Assembly (NCBI GenBank): GCA_001784175.1
Contig: MFPR01000001.1
Location: 62,001 to 126,000, forward strand
Source: Candidatus Lindowbacteria bacterium RIFCSPLOWO2_12_FULL_62_27
GTDB lineage: Bacteria; Lindowbacteria; 2-12-FULL-62-27
DNA length: 64,000 bases
Reading direction: 5' to 3'
Numbering within the stretch: position 1 is the stretch's first letter; the number at the start of each line of letters is the position of its first letter. The notes under the pieces are model-generated. The model saw only the letters and a program-made list of their open reading frames with translations, did not search any database and had not been told where the DNA came from. The translations under genes were made by a program, and so were the position numbers. Shown one piece after another: positions 42,805 to 51,346 of this stretch.

Positions 42805-43491
42805 ATGAACCAAGACAGGGCCGTGCTGGAGGGCATGAATCTGCAAAAGCGTTTCCAAACCGGCGGCGAAGTCCGCGCCGTGCTGGACGGCGTATCGATC
42901 CGGCTGGCCACCGGCGAATGGCTGGCGGTCCTCGGACCGTCCGGCGTCGGCAAAACGACGCTGCTCCACATCCTCGCCGGCCTCCTCCCGCCGGACGCCG
43001 GGCAGGTCCTCTGGGATCAAACGGATCTCTACGCGATGGATGAGACCGCAAGGGACCACCAGCGGGCGGCCCAGGCCGGCCTCGTGTTCCAGTTTCATCA
43101 CCTGCTCCCCGACCTGACCGTCGAAGAGAATGTCCGGCTCGCGCTGCAGTTGGCGCGCCGCAATCACAGGGACACGGACGCCCGGAAGTCCGTGACCGAT
43201 CTACTCGACCGCCTCCATCTTCGTAACCTCGCCGGCGCGCGGATCGACAAGCTCTCAGGCGGCGAGCGCCAGCGCGTCGCCGTCGCCCGCGCGCTCGTCC
43301 ACCACCCCAGATTCATCTTCGCCGACGAGCCGACCGGCAACTTGGACGAATCGGCGGCCGGCGCGGTCCTCGACCTCCTCGACACCGCCCGCCGCACCGA
43401 GGGCGTCGCGATCCTCCTCTCGACCCACAACCCCGCCGCCGCCGCCCGCGCCGACCGACGCCTCACGCTGCACGCGGGGAAAATCATGTGA
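42805..43491 (+). CDS. LolD-like ABC transporter ATP-binding protein
   Basis: This 228-aa ABC ATPase of the LolD/MacB group has Walker A GPSGVGKTTLLHILAG, the Q loop in FQFHHLLPDLTVEENV, signature LSGGERQRVAVARAL, Walker B FIFADEPTGNLD and H loop STHN. LolD works with LolC/E to extract lipoproteins from the inner membrane, but no permease gene is beside it here. The HLLPDLTVEENV sequence is typical of LolD, so the permease may be elsewhere. ATG 42805 is chosen by length and homology. The stop overlaps the GTG of the next gene (GTGA). Confidence 0.85.
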   Translation: MNQDRAVLEGMNLQKRFQTGGEVRAVLDGVSIRLATGEWLAVLGPSGVGKTTLLHILAGLLPPDAGQVLWDQTDLYAMDETARDHQRAAQAGLVFQFHHLLPDLTVEENVRLALQLARRNHRDTDARKSVTDLLDRLHLRNLAGARIDKLSGGERQRVAVARALVHHPRFIFADEPTGNLDESAAGAVLDLLDTARRTEGVAILLSTHNPAAAARADRRLTLHAGKIM

Positions 43492-44624
43492 GCATGCCGC
43501 GCTCGTCCATGGCCCGCCGGATCGCATGGCTTCCGGGCGACGGCATCGGACCCGAGGTGCTGTCGGCGGCGCGGCTCGTTCTCGACCGGCTCGGGTTCGA
43601 CGCCGAATACATTCACGGCGACATCGGCTGGGAGTGCTGGCGAAGGGAGGGAGATCCTCTTCCGCCGCGGACGATCGATCTGTTGAAAACCGTCGACGCG
43701 GCCATGTTCGGCGCCATCACCTCCAAACCGGCCGGGCAGGCGGAAAGGGAACTCGACGCACCTCTGCGCGGCAAAGGATTGGCATACCGTTCGCCCATTG
43801 TGCGGCTGCGACAGATGTTCGATCTCTACATCTGCCTGAGACCCTGCACGGCGTATCCGGGCAATCCGATGAATTACAAAGAAGGGATCGATCTGGTGAT
43901 ATTTCGGGAAAACACCGAGGACCTTTACGCGGGCGTGGAATTTCATCCGGCGCCGACCGCCCTGTCTGCCGTGCTGTCCGATCTCTCGCTGTCGTTCTCT
44001 CCATACAAACATCTGCGCCCCGATCAGTATGCCGTGTCCTGCAAGATCAACACGCGCGCCGGATCGGAACGGATCGCCCGCGCGGCCTTCGATTTCGCCC
44101 GCGCGCGCGGCCGGAAGAAAGTCACGATCGTGCACAAAGCCAATGTGGTGCGGGCCTCCGACGGCCTGTTCCTGGAAACGGCGCGGGAGGTGGCCGCAGC
44201 CTATCCCGAAATTCTTGTGGAAGACGCCAACGTGGACGCCGCCGCAATGTGGCTGCTCAAAAATCCCCTCAATTACGACGTCCTCCTCGCCCCCAACCTC
44301 TACGGCGACATTCTCTCCGATATTTGCGCGCAGATGGTGGGCGGGTTGGGATTCGGCTGTTCGGGAAATATCGGCGACCGATTGGCGGTCTTTGAGCCGA
44401 CGCACGGTTCCGCCCCCAAATACGCCGGCCAGAACAAGGTCAATCCGATCGCGGCCATACTTGCGGCGAAAATGATGCTGGATCATCTGGGCGAACCCGA
44501 AATGGCAAAACGGCTTGAGTCGGCCGTCGCGAGGGTGATCCGCGAGGGGAAAGTTCGGACGTACGACATGGGCGGATCGCACACGACAACGGAAATGGCC
44601 CGGGCCATCGCCGGGAAGGTATAG
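43488..44624 (+). CDS. Isocitrate/isopropylmalate dehydrogenase family enzyme, isocitrate-like
   Basis: This 378-aa beta-decarboxylating dehydrogenase has IAWLPGDGIGPEVL at the N-terminus, the substrate motif VIFRENTEDLYAGVEF (isocitrate type rather than isopropylmalate type), catalytic Lys in VSCKINTR and the Asp cluster NLYGDILSDICAQMVGGLG. The cofactor loop EPTHGSAPKYAGQNKVNP has Lys-Tyr, which in isocitrate dehydrogenases favours NADP. Possible starts are GTG 43488 (overlapping the ABC gene), ATG 43494 and ATG 43509. It leads a run of carboxylic-acid genes (lyase, LeuC- and LeuD-like), so the true substrate could be isocitrate or a homologue. Confidence 0.82.
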   Translation: MSMPRSSMARRIAWLPGDGIGPEVLSAARLVLDRLGFDAEYIHGDIGWECWRREGDPLPPRTIDLLKTVDAAMFGAITSKPAGQAERELDAPLRGKGLAYRSPIVRLRQMFDLYICLRPCTAYPGNPMNYKEGIDLVIFRENTEDLYAGVEFHPAPTALSAVLSDLSLSFSPYKHLRPDQYAVSCKINTRAGSERIARAAFDFARARGRKKVTIVHKANVVRASDGLFLETAREVAAAYPEILVEDANVDAAAMWLLKNPLNYDVLLAPNLYGDILSDICAQMVGGLGFGCSGNIGDRLAVFEPTHGSAPKYAGQNKVNPIAAILAAKMMLDHLGEPEMAKRLESAVARVIREGKVRTYDMGGSHTTTEMARAIAGKV

Positions 44625-44628
44625 GGAA

Positions 44629-45540
44629 ATGAAAAAAAGCGAAACGCTCCGCGCCGCCATCCTCGCCCGCCGCGCCATGGTGGTTCCCGGCTGTCACGAC
44701 GCGCTGAGCGCGAAGGTGATCGAATCGTGCGGGTTCGAAGCCGTTCAGATTTCCGGGTTCGGCCTCGCGGCAGCGCTTCTCGGAAAACCCGATGTGGGGC
44801 TTGTTCAGATGAAGGACGTGCTCGACCTCACTTGGAACATCGCGCAAGCGGTGTCGATCCCCGTGATGGCGGACATCGACACCGGCGGCGGCAACGCCGT
44901 CAACGCGGCCGCCGTCACCGACCGGCTGATCGCCATGGGCGTGGCCGGGATGAACATCGAGGACCAGGTCTTCCCCAAACGATGCGGCCACATGGCGGGC
45001 AAGGAAGTGATCCCGGCGGAGGAGATGGGGGGAAAAATCCGGGCGTGCGTTCAGGCGCGGGACCGGCTGGACCGGGACTTCGTCATCAACGCCCGCACCG
45101 ACGTCTATTCGGTCCGCGGCCTGGATGAAGCGATCCGCCGGTGCAACCTCTATTTCGACGCCGGCGCCGATCTCGCCTTCATCGACGGCATCGGAACGAA
45201 AAAGGAAATCGCGCAGGCGGTCCGGACGCTCAAGGGTCCGCTGTCGGTCAATCTCATGGACGCCGTCACCGGCGTCAAGACGGAACTGGTACCGATTCCG
45301 GAACTGGCGGCGATGGGCGTCGGCCGCGTGTCGATCCCCGTGGCGTCGATTCTCGCCGAGCACAAATCGCTGACTGATTTTTTCCGCGACCTGAAAGCGT
45401 CGCCGTCCGGACTTCTGGAAGGGCAGACACGCCGGGTCACGCCATTCGCCGAATTTCTCGAATTCGTCGGCCTGAAGGAATACCGCCAAATGGAACAGGA
45501 ATTCCTCCCGAAAGAAAACGTGGACCGGAAATACAAATGA
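44629..45540 (+). CDS. Isocitrate lyase/PEP mutase family lyase
   Basis: This 303-aa (beta-alpha)8 enzyme resembles 2-methylisocitrate lyase (PrpB), 2,3-dimethylmalate lyase and oxaloacetate decarboxylases. The metal-binding MADIDTGGGNAVN and the catalytic loop EDQVFPKRCGHMAGKEVI with Cys119 show it is a true C-C lyase rather than a PEP mutase. NARTDVYSVRGLDEAI is typical. It would split a substituted malate or citrate-type acid into two acids. Its stop overlaps the start of the LeuC-like gene (ATGA), so hydratase and lyase are coupled. The substrate is undecided. Confidence 0.83.
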   Translation: MKKSETLRAAILARRAMVVPGCHDALSAKVIESCGFEAVQISGFGLAAALLGKPDVGLVQMKDVLDLTWNIAQAVSIPVMADIDTGGGNAVNAAAVTDRLIAMGVAGMNIEDQVFPKRCGHMAGKEVIPAEEMGGKIRACVQARDRLDRDFVINARTDVYSVRGLDEAIRRCNLYFDAGADLAFIDGIGTKKEIAQAVRTLKGPLSVNLMDAVTGVKTELVPIPELAAMGVGRVSIPVASILAEHKSLTDFFRDLKASPSGLLEGQTRRVTPFAEFLEFVGLKEYRQMEQEFLPKENVDRKYK

Positions 45541-46826
45541 TCCGGACGGTGGTCGAAAAAATTCTGGCCCGCGCGTCGGGCCGCTCCGGCGTGACGGCGG
45601 GAGACGTGGTGGAGCCCAGGGTGGATCTGGCGATGTCCCACGAAAACGCCGCGCTGGTCATCCACCAGTTTTCGGAAATTTACAGGGGAACGGGATTGGA
45701 CATGCGCGTGTGGGATCCTTCCCGGATCACCATTATCTTCGACCATCGCACGCCCGCCGAAAGCGCCAAAACGGCGACCAACCAGAAAAAGGTTCGGGCG
45801 TTTGTGGGGGAACAGCGCATCGACAAATTTCACGACATCCGGGGCGACCGTGGTGGAATCTGCCACCAGATCCTGCCGGAATACGGCTATGTCCGCCCGG
45901 GTCAGGTGGTGGTCGGCACCGACAGCCACACGACGACCCATGGCGCGCTGGGGGCGTTCGCGTTCGGCATCGGCGCGACGGAAATGGCGGCCGTCTGGGC
46001 GCTGGGGACGGCGTTGAACGTGGAAGTTCCCGGCACGATCAAGGTGATCTTGCGCGGGCGATTTGCCGCGCGAGTTTGCGCCAAAGATGCGATCCTTCAT
46101 CTGATCGGCCAAATTTCAGCCGAGGGTGCCAACTTCAGGGTCATCGAGTTTCACGGCGACGCGGTGGACCGGATGCCGACTTCCGGCCGGCTCGTGCTCT
46201 GCAACATGGCGATGGAAGCCGGAGCGACGTCGGGGATTGTTCCGGCGGACGAAGAAACGCGCCGGTACTTGCGGGAGGAGGCGGGAGTGTCCGACGACAT
46301 CGAATGCGTTCGGCCGGACGAGGACGCAAGCTACGAGCGCTCGATCGAGATCGACGTCTCGGACCTTTCGCCGCAGATCGCCTGTCCGCACCGGGTGGAC
46401 AACGTGAAAAGCGTGGATGCCGTGGAAGGCGTCAAGGTCGATCAGATCGTCATCGGGTCCTGCACCAACGGCCGGCTTGACGACCTCGCCATCGCAGCCG
46501 GCATTTTGCGGGGCCGGAAAGTTGCGGCGAGCACGAGGCTCCTGGTATTCCCGGCGTCATGGAGAGTTTACCAGGCGGCGTTAAAGGAGGGGTATCTGTC
46601 CGATCTTGCGGAGTCGGGCGCGACGATCCTGAACGCCGGCTGCGGCTGTTGTCTGGGCGTGCATCAGGGCGCGCTGGGCGACGGCGAAGTTGCGCTGTCG
46701 ACCACGAACCGAAATTTTCAGGGACGGATGGGCAATCCCGACTCTGAAGTGTATCTCTGTTCGCCGGCCGTCGCCGCGGCCAGCGCGATCGCCGGCGCCA
46801 TCGCCGATCCGAGAAAGGCGGGCTGA
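45537..46826 (+). CDS. leuC-like: LeuC-type aconitase-family large subunit (3-isopropylmalate dehydratase/homoaconitase-like)
   Basis: This is the large subunit of a heterodimeric [4Fe-4S] hydro-lyase, 429 aa, of the short LeuC2/homoaconitase type. Cluster ligands lie in IGSCTNGRLDD and LNAGCGCCLGVH, and substrate/catalytic residues in GTDSHTTTHGALGAFAFGIGATEMA. It would move a hydroxyl group on a malate- or citrate-like acid. The small subunit follows after 5 bp. Coupling to an ICL/PEP-mutase-family lyase, not to leuA, argues against a plain leucine role; dimethylmaleate hydratase, methylaconitase or aconitase activities are alternatives. Confidence 0.85.
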   Translation: MIRTVVEKILARASGRSGVTAGDVVEPRVDLAMSHENAALVIHQFSEIYRGTGLDMRVWDPSRITIIFDHRTPAESAKTATNQKKVRAFVGEQRIDKFHDIRGDRGGICHQILPEYGYVRPGQVVVGTDSHTTTHGALGAFAFGIGATEMAAVWALGTALNVEVPGTIKVILRGRFAARVCAKDAILHLIGQISAEGANFRVIEFHGDAVDRMPTSGRLVLCNMAMEAGATSGIVPADEETRRYLREEAGVSDDIECVRPDEDASYERSIEIDVSDLSPQIACPHRVDNVKSVDAVEGVKVDQIVIGSCTNGRLDDLAIAAGILRGRKVAASTRLLVFPASWRVYQAALKEGYLSDLAESGATILNAGCGCCLGVHQGALGDGEVALSTTNRNFQGRMGNPDSEVYLCSPAVAAASAIAGAIADPRKAG

Positions 46827-46831
46827 GGCCG

Positions 46832-47410
46832 GTGTCGAAGGTCGTGTTGAAACTCGGCGACGACGTTTCGACCGACATCATTTACCCCGGCCGGTTCATG
46901 GCCACCGTCCTGCCGGCCGAAACTCCCCGGCATGCCTTCGCCGACATCCCCCAATTCAACTCGCGCCTGCTGAAAAAAGAAATCGCCCCGGGCAGTGTGA
47001 TCGTGGCCGGCAAAAACTTCGGCTGCGGCTCATCCCGCGAACAGGCGGTGTCGGCCCTGAAAGGACATGAGCTCGTGGTGGCGGCCAAAAGTTTCGCGAG
47101 AATCTTTCTTCAAAATGCCGTCAACCTGGGGTTGAAAACAGTTGCCTGTCCCGGCATCGAAGCGTCGGAAGGAGACGAAGTGGAGTTGACCGTCGGACAG
47201 GGATGTCCTGTCCCAAACGCTTCAGACTCGGAAAATTCCAGGAGGGAATTTTCCCCAGTACGCGTTGGGGGCGGGCATGTCATCAATCATTCGACCGGCG
47301 GGAGGTTCGACCTCATACCGCTTCCCCGACCCCGGCAGGAAATCATGGACGCCGGCGGGTTGATCCCGTATGCGCGGGTCAGGCTGCTGAAACGTCCTAA
47401 AATTATTTAA
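46832..47410 (+). CDS. leuD-like: LeuD-type aconitase-family small subunit with a palindromic insertion
   Basis: This 192-aa small subunit begins at GTG 46832. The catalytic [16 protein letters not shown] is intact. The substrate loop after DIIYPGRF reads MATVLP, different from the YLRT-type loop of isopropylmalate isomerases, so specificity is open. Family members normally run straight from the strand EVELTV to the loop GxxxNxTTG. Here about 20 extra residues (about 120-145: [18 protein letters not shown]) are inserted, encoded by two DNA palindromes. The frame is kept and conserved sequence resumes ([11 protein letters not shown]), so the gene is probably still active. Its stop overlaps the flagellar operon promoter region. 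Confidence 0.85.
   Translation: MSKVVLKLGDDVSTDIIYPGRFMATVLPAETPRHAFADIPQFNSRLLKKEIAPGSVIVAGKNFGCGSSREQAVSALKGHELVVAAKSFARIFLQNAVNLGLKTVACPGIEASEGDEVELTVGQGCPVPNASDSENSRREFSPVRVGGGHVINHSTGGRFDLIPLPRPRQEIMDAGGLIPYARVRLLKRPKII
47195..47254. repeat. Two palindromes inserted in frame in the leuD-like gene
   Basis: GGACAGG/CCTGTCC (47195-47201 with 47207-47213, 5-nt loop) is followed by GGAAAATTCC/GGAATTTTCC (47230-47239 with 47245-47254, loop AGGAG). Both are perfect. They encode residues not found in LeuD relatives, so they look like a small palindromic element that has entered a coding region without breaking the frame. Confidence 0.7.
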
Positions 47411-47474
47411 ATTTCCCTTGCTTTTGGCCGACAAGTGTAATAGAAGGCCTTTTAGTGGTGAGGGGTGGCCTTCT
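47408..47474 (+). promoter_or_regulatory. Sigma-28-like promoter and 5' stem-loop of the flagellar operon
   Basis: TAAATTTC (47408-47415), an 11-nt spacer and GCCGACAA (47427-47434) match the flagellar sigma-28 consensus at six and seven of eight positions. The -35 overlaps the leuD-like stop codon. Transcription would start near 47441. AGAAGGCC (47442-47449) pairs perfectly with GGCCTTCT (47467-47474), so the mRNA would begin with an 8-bp stem-loop, ahead of the GGGGGAGG ribosome site of flgB. Confidence 0.5.
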
Positions 47475-47490
47475 GGAGAGGGGGAGGCCG

Positions 47491-47910
47491 GTGGAATTAT
47501 TCGGCAGCAGTTACAGCTTTCAGACACGGAATATTCTGGCTACCTCTATGTCTGCCCATTCGATCCGCCATTCCGCGATTTCCCAAAACATCGCCAACGC
47601 TGACACGCCGTATTACAAGCGCAAGGAAGTACTATTTGAGGGCTACCTCCGGCGCGTCCTGTACGACGGGCCGAAGGTCCGCTCGTCCCGGCCGGACGGG
47701 CGGCACATTCCATTTTCGACCGAGATCCTCAAGATCCGGCCGACCATCCACGCTGAAACCGACTCGCGGTACCGGAACGACTACAACAACGTCGACATCG
47801 ACCGCGAGATGTCCATCCTAGCCAAGAATCAGCTATCGTACAATGCCATCGTCAGTTTCGCGCAGAGCCTCAACCAGACCGTCCAGTCGGTCTTGCAGGC
47901 CGCCCGGTAA
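47491..47910 (+). CDS. flgB: Flagellar basal-body rod protein FlgB
   Basis: FlgB is the proximal rod subunit, exported by the flagellar type III system. The 139-aa protein has SISQNIANADTPYYKRKEV-like sequence (HSAISQNIANADTPYYK) and the C-terminal helix DIDREMSILAKNQLSYNAIV. GTG 47491 (VELFGSSYSFQ) is preferred because GGGGGAGG lies just upstream; the frame is open to 47455. It is the first gene of a long flagellar operon and overlaps flgC by 1 bp. Confidence 0.93.
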   Translation: MELFGSSYSFQTRNILATSMSAHSIRHSAISQNIANADTPYYKRKEVLFEGYLRRVLYDGPKVRSSRPDGRHIPFSTEILKIRPTIHAETDSRYRNDYNNVDIDREMSILAKNQLSYNAIVSFAQSLNQTVQSVLQAAR

Positions 47911-48347
47911 TGTCTCTCTTCTCCTCCATCAACGCCTCCTCGACGGGGCTCACCGCACAGCGCACGCGCATGGACGTCATCGCCAACAACATTGCCAACG
48001 TCGACACGCCGAACTACAAACGCCAGCTTGTCATTTTCCGGCCCAAGGGCGAAGAGGGATTCATTTTCAACATTCCGCTGCCCAAGGCCAGCATCGGGAT
48101 CGGCAACACGATCGGCGAGGGCGTCATCATCGACCGCATCAAGGACGACCTGAAAACGCCGAAACGCCTGGCCTACATGCCCGGCCATCCCGACGCCGAC
48201 GAAAAAGGATACGTGCATCTGCCCAACGTCAACGTCGTGACCGAGATGGTCGACCTCATCGACGCCTCGCGCGCCTACGAGGCGAACGTCTCCGCCATTC
48301 GCGCCGCCAAGGGCATGCACTCAAAAGCGCTGGACCTTCTGCGGTGA
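47910..48347 (+). CDS. flgC: Flagellar basal-body rod protein FlgC
   Basis: This 145-aa rod protein has SSTGLTAQRTRMDVIANNIANVDTP at the N-terminus and the C-terminal VNVVTEMVDLIDASRAYEANV, a textbook FlgC pattern. The ATG shares one base with the flgB stop (TAATG), and the fliE GTG overlaps its stop (GTGA), so the three are translated as a coupled set. Confidence 0.96.
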   Translation: MSLFSSINASSTGLTAQRTRMDVIANNIANVDTPNYKRQLVIFRPKGEEGFIFNIPLPKASIGIGNTIGEGVIIDRIKDDLKTPKRLAYMPGHPDADEKGYVHLPNVNVVTEMVDLIDASRAYEANVSAIRAAKGMHSKALDLLR

Positions 48348-48661
48348 GCAGCATCTTTGCTCTTTTGCCGAAGCCCAGGCTCCTGACGGACGAATTTTTC
48401 GCCCAGTCAGCGCCCAAGGCGGAGGGCGGAGCCGGCGCGCTCGCGGATTCAATGCTCTCGACCTTCAAGGAGGTCATGGGCGAAGTCAACCGGCAGCAGT
48501 TTCACGCGGAGGACATGACGCGCGCCTTCGCCGCCGGCGACGTCCAGGACGTCCACGACGTGGCCCTGGCGATCAACAAGGCCAAATTCGCGCTCGATTT
48601 CACCGTCCGGGTGCGCGACAGAATGCTGGAGGCATACAGGGAACTTTCGATGATGAGATAG
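48344..48661 (+). CDS. fliE: Flagellar hook-basal body complex protein FliE
   Basis: This 105-aa adaptor joins the MS ring to the rod. The family core STFKEVMGEVNRQQ, DVHDVALAINKAKFALDFTVRVRDRMLEAY is present. Start GTG 48344 overlaps the flgC stop. A 63-bp gap follows, containing CTTGC/GCAAG (48689-48704) as a small hairpin, then the fliF ribosome site. Confidence 0.93.
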   Translation: MSSIFALLPKPRLLTDEFFAQSAPKAEGGAGALADSMLSTFKEVMGEVNRQQFHAEDMTRAFAAGDVQDVHDVALAINKAKFALDFTVRVRDRMLEAYRELSMMR

Positions 48662-48724
48662 CGGCCCACCGGGGGGTGAGGCCGATCTCTTGCGTGCAGG
48701 CAAGTGGAGTGGGGGGAAAGTAGA

Positions 48725-50317
48725 ATGCCGGAATTTCTGCGCCGGATCGGCAGGCAGGTCGGCGATGTGTGGAAGGGCCTGGATCCGACCAAGAAGATCA
48801 TGTTCGCCGCCGCGCTGCTCATGGTGGTCGCGGGGGTCAGTGTCTCCCTCTTCTGGGCGTCCCGCCCTCACTATGTCCCCCTCTACGCGAAAATATCAGA
48901 AAAAGACGCCGCGACCGTCATCGCAAGGCTCAAGGAATGGCGCATCGAGCACCAGTTCGACGCCGGCCAGATCCTGGTGCCGAGCAAGGTCCGGGACGAG
49001 GTCAAGATCCGGCTCGCCGGCGAGGACATCACGCCCCAGGACGTGCTCGGGTTCAAAGCCTTCGCCGAGGCCAAATTCGGCGGCACTGACTTTGACCGCA
49101 AAGTCCAGTTTCGCACAGCCATGGAGGAGGAGATCAAGCGGATGCTCCGGACCATCAAGGGCGTCGAGGACGTGGACGTCAACATCGCATGGCCGGAGAA
49201 GACCATTTACATCGAGGAGCAGCTTCCCGTCACCGCCTCCATCACCCTCACCCTCGCGCCGGGCACCAACCTCGAGGAAAAGCAGGTCCGGGCCATCGTC
49301 AATCTCGTGTCGCATTCCGTCGAGGGTCTCAAGTCCGACAACGTCTTCATCACCGACAACTACGGCCAGCCCCTGACCCTGCCCGACGGCGAGGACCGGG
49401 ACGAGGAGATGAAGATGGCGCACCAGATGTGGGTCCGCAACAAAATCATCCGCCAGTTCGAAAACAAGGTCCTCGTCAATCTCGGCAGCATCCTCGCCTT
49501 CGACCGCGTCCGCGTCATGGCCGACGTCGCGATGGATTTTGACTTGCTCGAAAGAACGATGGAGAATTACCGTAAGCCGGGATTCGAGCAGCTCAAAGTC
49601 TCGGACGAGGAAAAAGAAATTCACATGGAAGGCTTGGGCATCCGGCCCGGCGGACAACCCGGCGTCGCGTCCAACGTCGCCTCCTACCAGGAGGTCCTGC
49701 AGCATCCGATCAAGTATGACGAAAAGGAGCGGCGGACGAACTGGATCACCGACAAGGAAATCACCCGGATGGTGAAATCCCCGGCCATCAAGCGACTCAC
49801 CACCTCGGTCGTCGTCGACGGCATGTGGGAGATCGAGAAAGAGAAGACCGGCAAAGTCGGCAAGCGAAAGTACAGTCCGGTCTCGAAGGAGGAGCTGGAG
49901 ACCATCCAGAGCATCGTCCAGAGCGCCATCGGATTTGACGTCGCCCGCAACGACGCCGTGACCGTGCGCAACATCCAGTTCAACCGGGAGGCGCAGTTCA
50001 AGGCCGAGGACGAGGCGTGGGAGCGCGCCCGGAACAAGCGCAACGCGGTCATGATCATTGCGCTCCTGGTTCTGTTTTCGATCTTCTTCATCGCCGTGAT
50101 CTACTACATCCGCGAGTACCGCCGCCGCAAGGCGGAGGAGCTGGCGCGGCGGCGCGAGGAGGCGATGGCGAAGGCGGCCCCGGCCCTCATCGAGGCGGAG
50201 CTGGCGGCCGAGGAGCGGCAGCGCCGCGAGATGATCGAGCGGATCCGCCGCACGGCGCTCGAAAAGCCCGAGCTGGTTGCATCCGTCATGCGAACGTGGT
50301 TATTTGAGGGTGAGTAA
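48725..50317 (+). CDS. fliF: Flagellar MS-ring protein FliF
   Basis: FliF forms the inner-membrane MS ring. The 530-aa protein has transmembrane segments at about 24-45 and 440-462. Between them lie the ring-building motifs YAKISEKDAATVIARLKEW and GVEDVDVNIAWPEK, and NLVSHSVEGLKSDNVFITDNYG. The charged C-terminal tail (ELARRREEAMAKAAP, then LEKPELVASVMRTWL) binds FliG. ATG 48725 is chosen over GTG 48704 because a GGGGGGAAAG ribosome site lies before it. Confidence 0.95.
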   Translation: MPEFLRRIGRQVGDVWKGLDPTKKIMFAAALLMVVAGVSVSLFWASRPHYVPLYAKISEKDAATVIARLKEWRIEHQFDAGQILVPSKVRDEVKIRLAGEDITPQDVLGFKAFAEAKFGGTDFDRKVQFRTAMEEEIKRMLRTIKGVEDVDVNIAWPEKTIYIEEQLPVTASITLTLAPGTNLEEKQVRAIVNLVSHSVEGLKSDNVFITDNYGQPLTLPDGEDRDEEMKMAHQMWVRNKIIRQFENKVLVNLGSILAFDRVRVMADVAMDFDLLERTMENYRKPGFEQLKVSDEEKEIHMEGLGIRPGGQPGVASNVASYQEVLQHPIKYDEKERRTNWITDKEITRMVKSPAIKRLTTSVVVDGMWEIEKEKTGKVGKRKYSPVSKEELETIQSIVQSAIGFDVARNDAVTVRNIQFNREAQFKAEDEAWERARNKRNAVMIIALLVLFSIFFIAVIYYIREYRRRKAEELARRREEAMAKAAPALIEAELAAEERQRREMIERIRRTALEKPELVASVMRTWLFEGE

Positions 50318-50338
50318 CCGGGGAATGGGGGAACCGTA

Positions 50339-51346
50339 ATGGCCGAAGAAAAAATGGCCGGCCGCACCAAGGCGGCTGTGCTGCTCATCACGCTGGGCGA
50401 CGAGCCAAGTTCAAAAATATTGAAGTATCTCAACGAAAAGGAAATCGAAGGCGTGACCTTCGAGATCGCGCGGCACCCGCGCATCGATCCGGGCGAGCGC
50501 GACAAGGTCGTCAGCGAGTTTTCCGAGATGCTGATGGCCCAGGAGGTCATCCAGCAGGGCGGCATCGACTACGCCCGGGCGATGCTCGAAAAATCCCTCG
50601 GCAGCCAGCGCGCCATGCAGATCATTGAAAAACTCACCGCCTCCATCCAGGTCAAGCCCTTTGACTTCATCAAAAAAGCCGAGCCCAGCCACATCATGAA
50701 CTTCATCCAGGGCGAGCACCCGCAGACCATCGCCCTCATCCTCTCCTACCTGGACCCCAAGATGGCCTCCGCGATCGTCTCGCAGCTTCCGCTCGAAACC
50801 CAGGCCGACGTCGCCAAACGCATCGCCACCATGGACCGCACCAGCCCCGACGTCCTCCGGGAGGTCGAGCGCGTCCTGGAGCGCAAGCTCTCCTCGCTCG
50901 TCAACGAGGAATACGCCTTCGCCGGCGGCATCCAGACCGTGGTCGACATCCTGAACAACGTCGACCGCGCGACGGAGAAGGGCATCATGGAGACCCTCGA
51001 AGAGGAGGACCCGGAACTGGCGGAGGAGATCAAGAAGCGCCTCTTCGTGTTCGAGGACGTCGTCATGCTCGACGACCGCGCCATCCAGCAGGTCCTCCGC
51101 GAGGTCGACACCAAGGAGCTGGCGCTGGCGCTCAAGTCCGTCGATGAAAACGTCAAGACAAAAATATTCGCCAACATGTCCAAACGCGCCGCTTCCATGC
51201 TCGCCGAGGACATGGAATACATGGGCCCGGTGCGCTTGAGGGACGTTGAGGAGGCCCAGCAGCGGGTGGTCGGGATCATCCGCCGGCTGGAGGAGGAGGG
51301 CGAGATCGTGGTCGCGCGCGGAGGCGAAGAGGAACTCGTTGTCTAA
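50339..51346 (+). CDS. fliG: Flagellar motor switch protein FliG
   Basis: This 335-aa rotor protein links the MS ring to FliM and contacts the stator. AAVLLITLGDEPSSKILKYLNEKEI begins the N-terminal domain, GEHPQTIALILSYL is the EHPQ motif of the middle domain, and the C-terminal torque helix contains RDVEEAQQRVVGIIRRLEEEGEI with charged residues. Length and order are standard. The fliH TTG overlaps its end by 8 bp. Confidence 0.97.
   Translation: MAEEKMAGRTKAAVLLITLGDEPSSKILKYLNEKEIEGVTFEIARHPRIDPGERDKVVSEFSEMLMAQEVIQQGGIDYARAMLEKSLGSQRAMQIIEKLTASIQVKPFDFIKKAEPSHIMNFIQGEHPQTIALILSYLDPKMASAIVSQLPLETQADVAKRIATMDRTSPDVLREVERVLERKLSSLVNEEYAFAGGIQTVVDILNNVDRATEKGIMETLEEEDPELAEEIKKRLFVFEDVVMLDDRAIQQVLREVDTKELALALKSVDENVKTKIFANMSKRAASMLAEDMEYMGPVRLRDVEEAQQRVVGIIRRLEEEGEIVVARGGEEELVV

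Noticed and set aside
47400-47490. A sigma-54 promoter before flgB
   Set aside because: A TTGCT at 47418 resembles the -12 element, but no GG lies at the required distance upstream.
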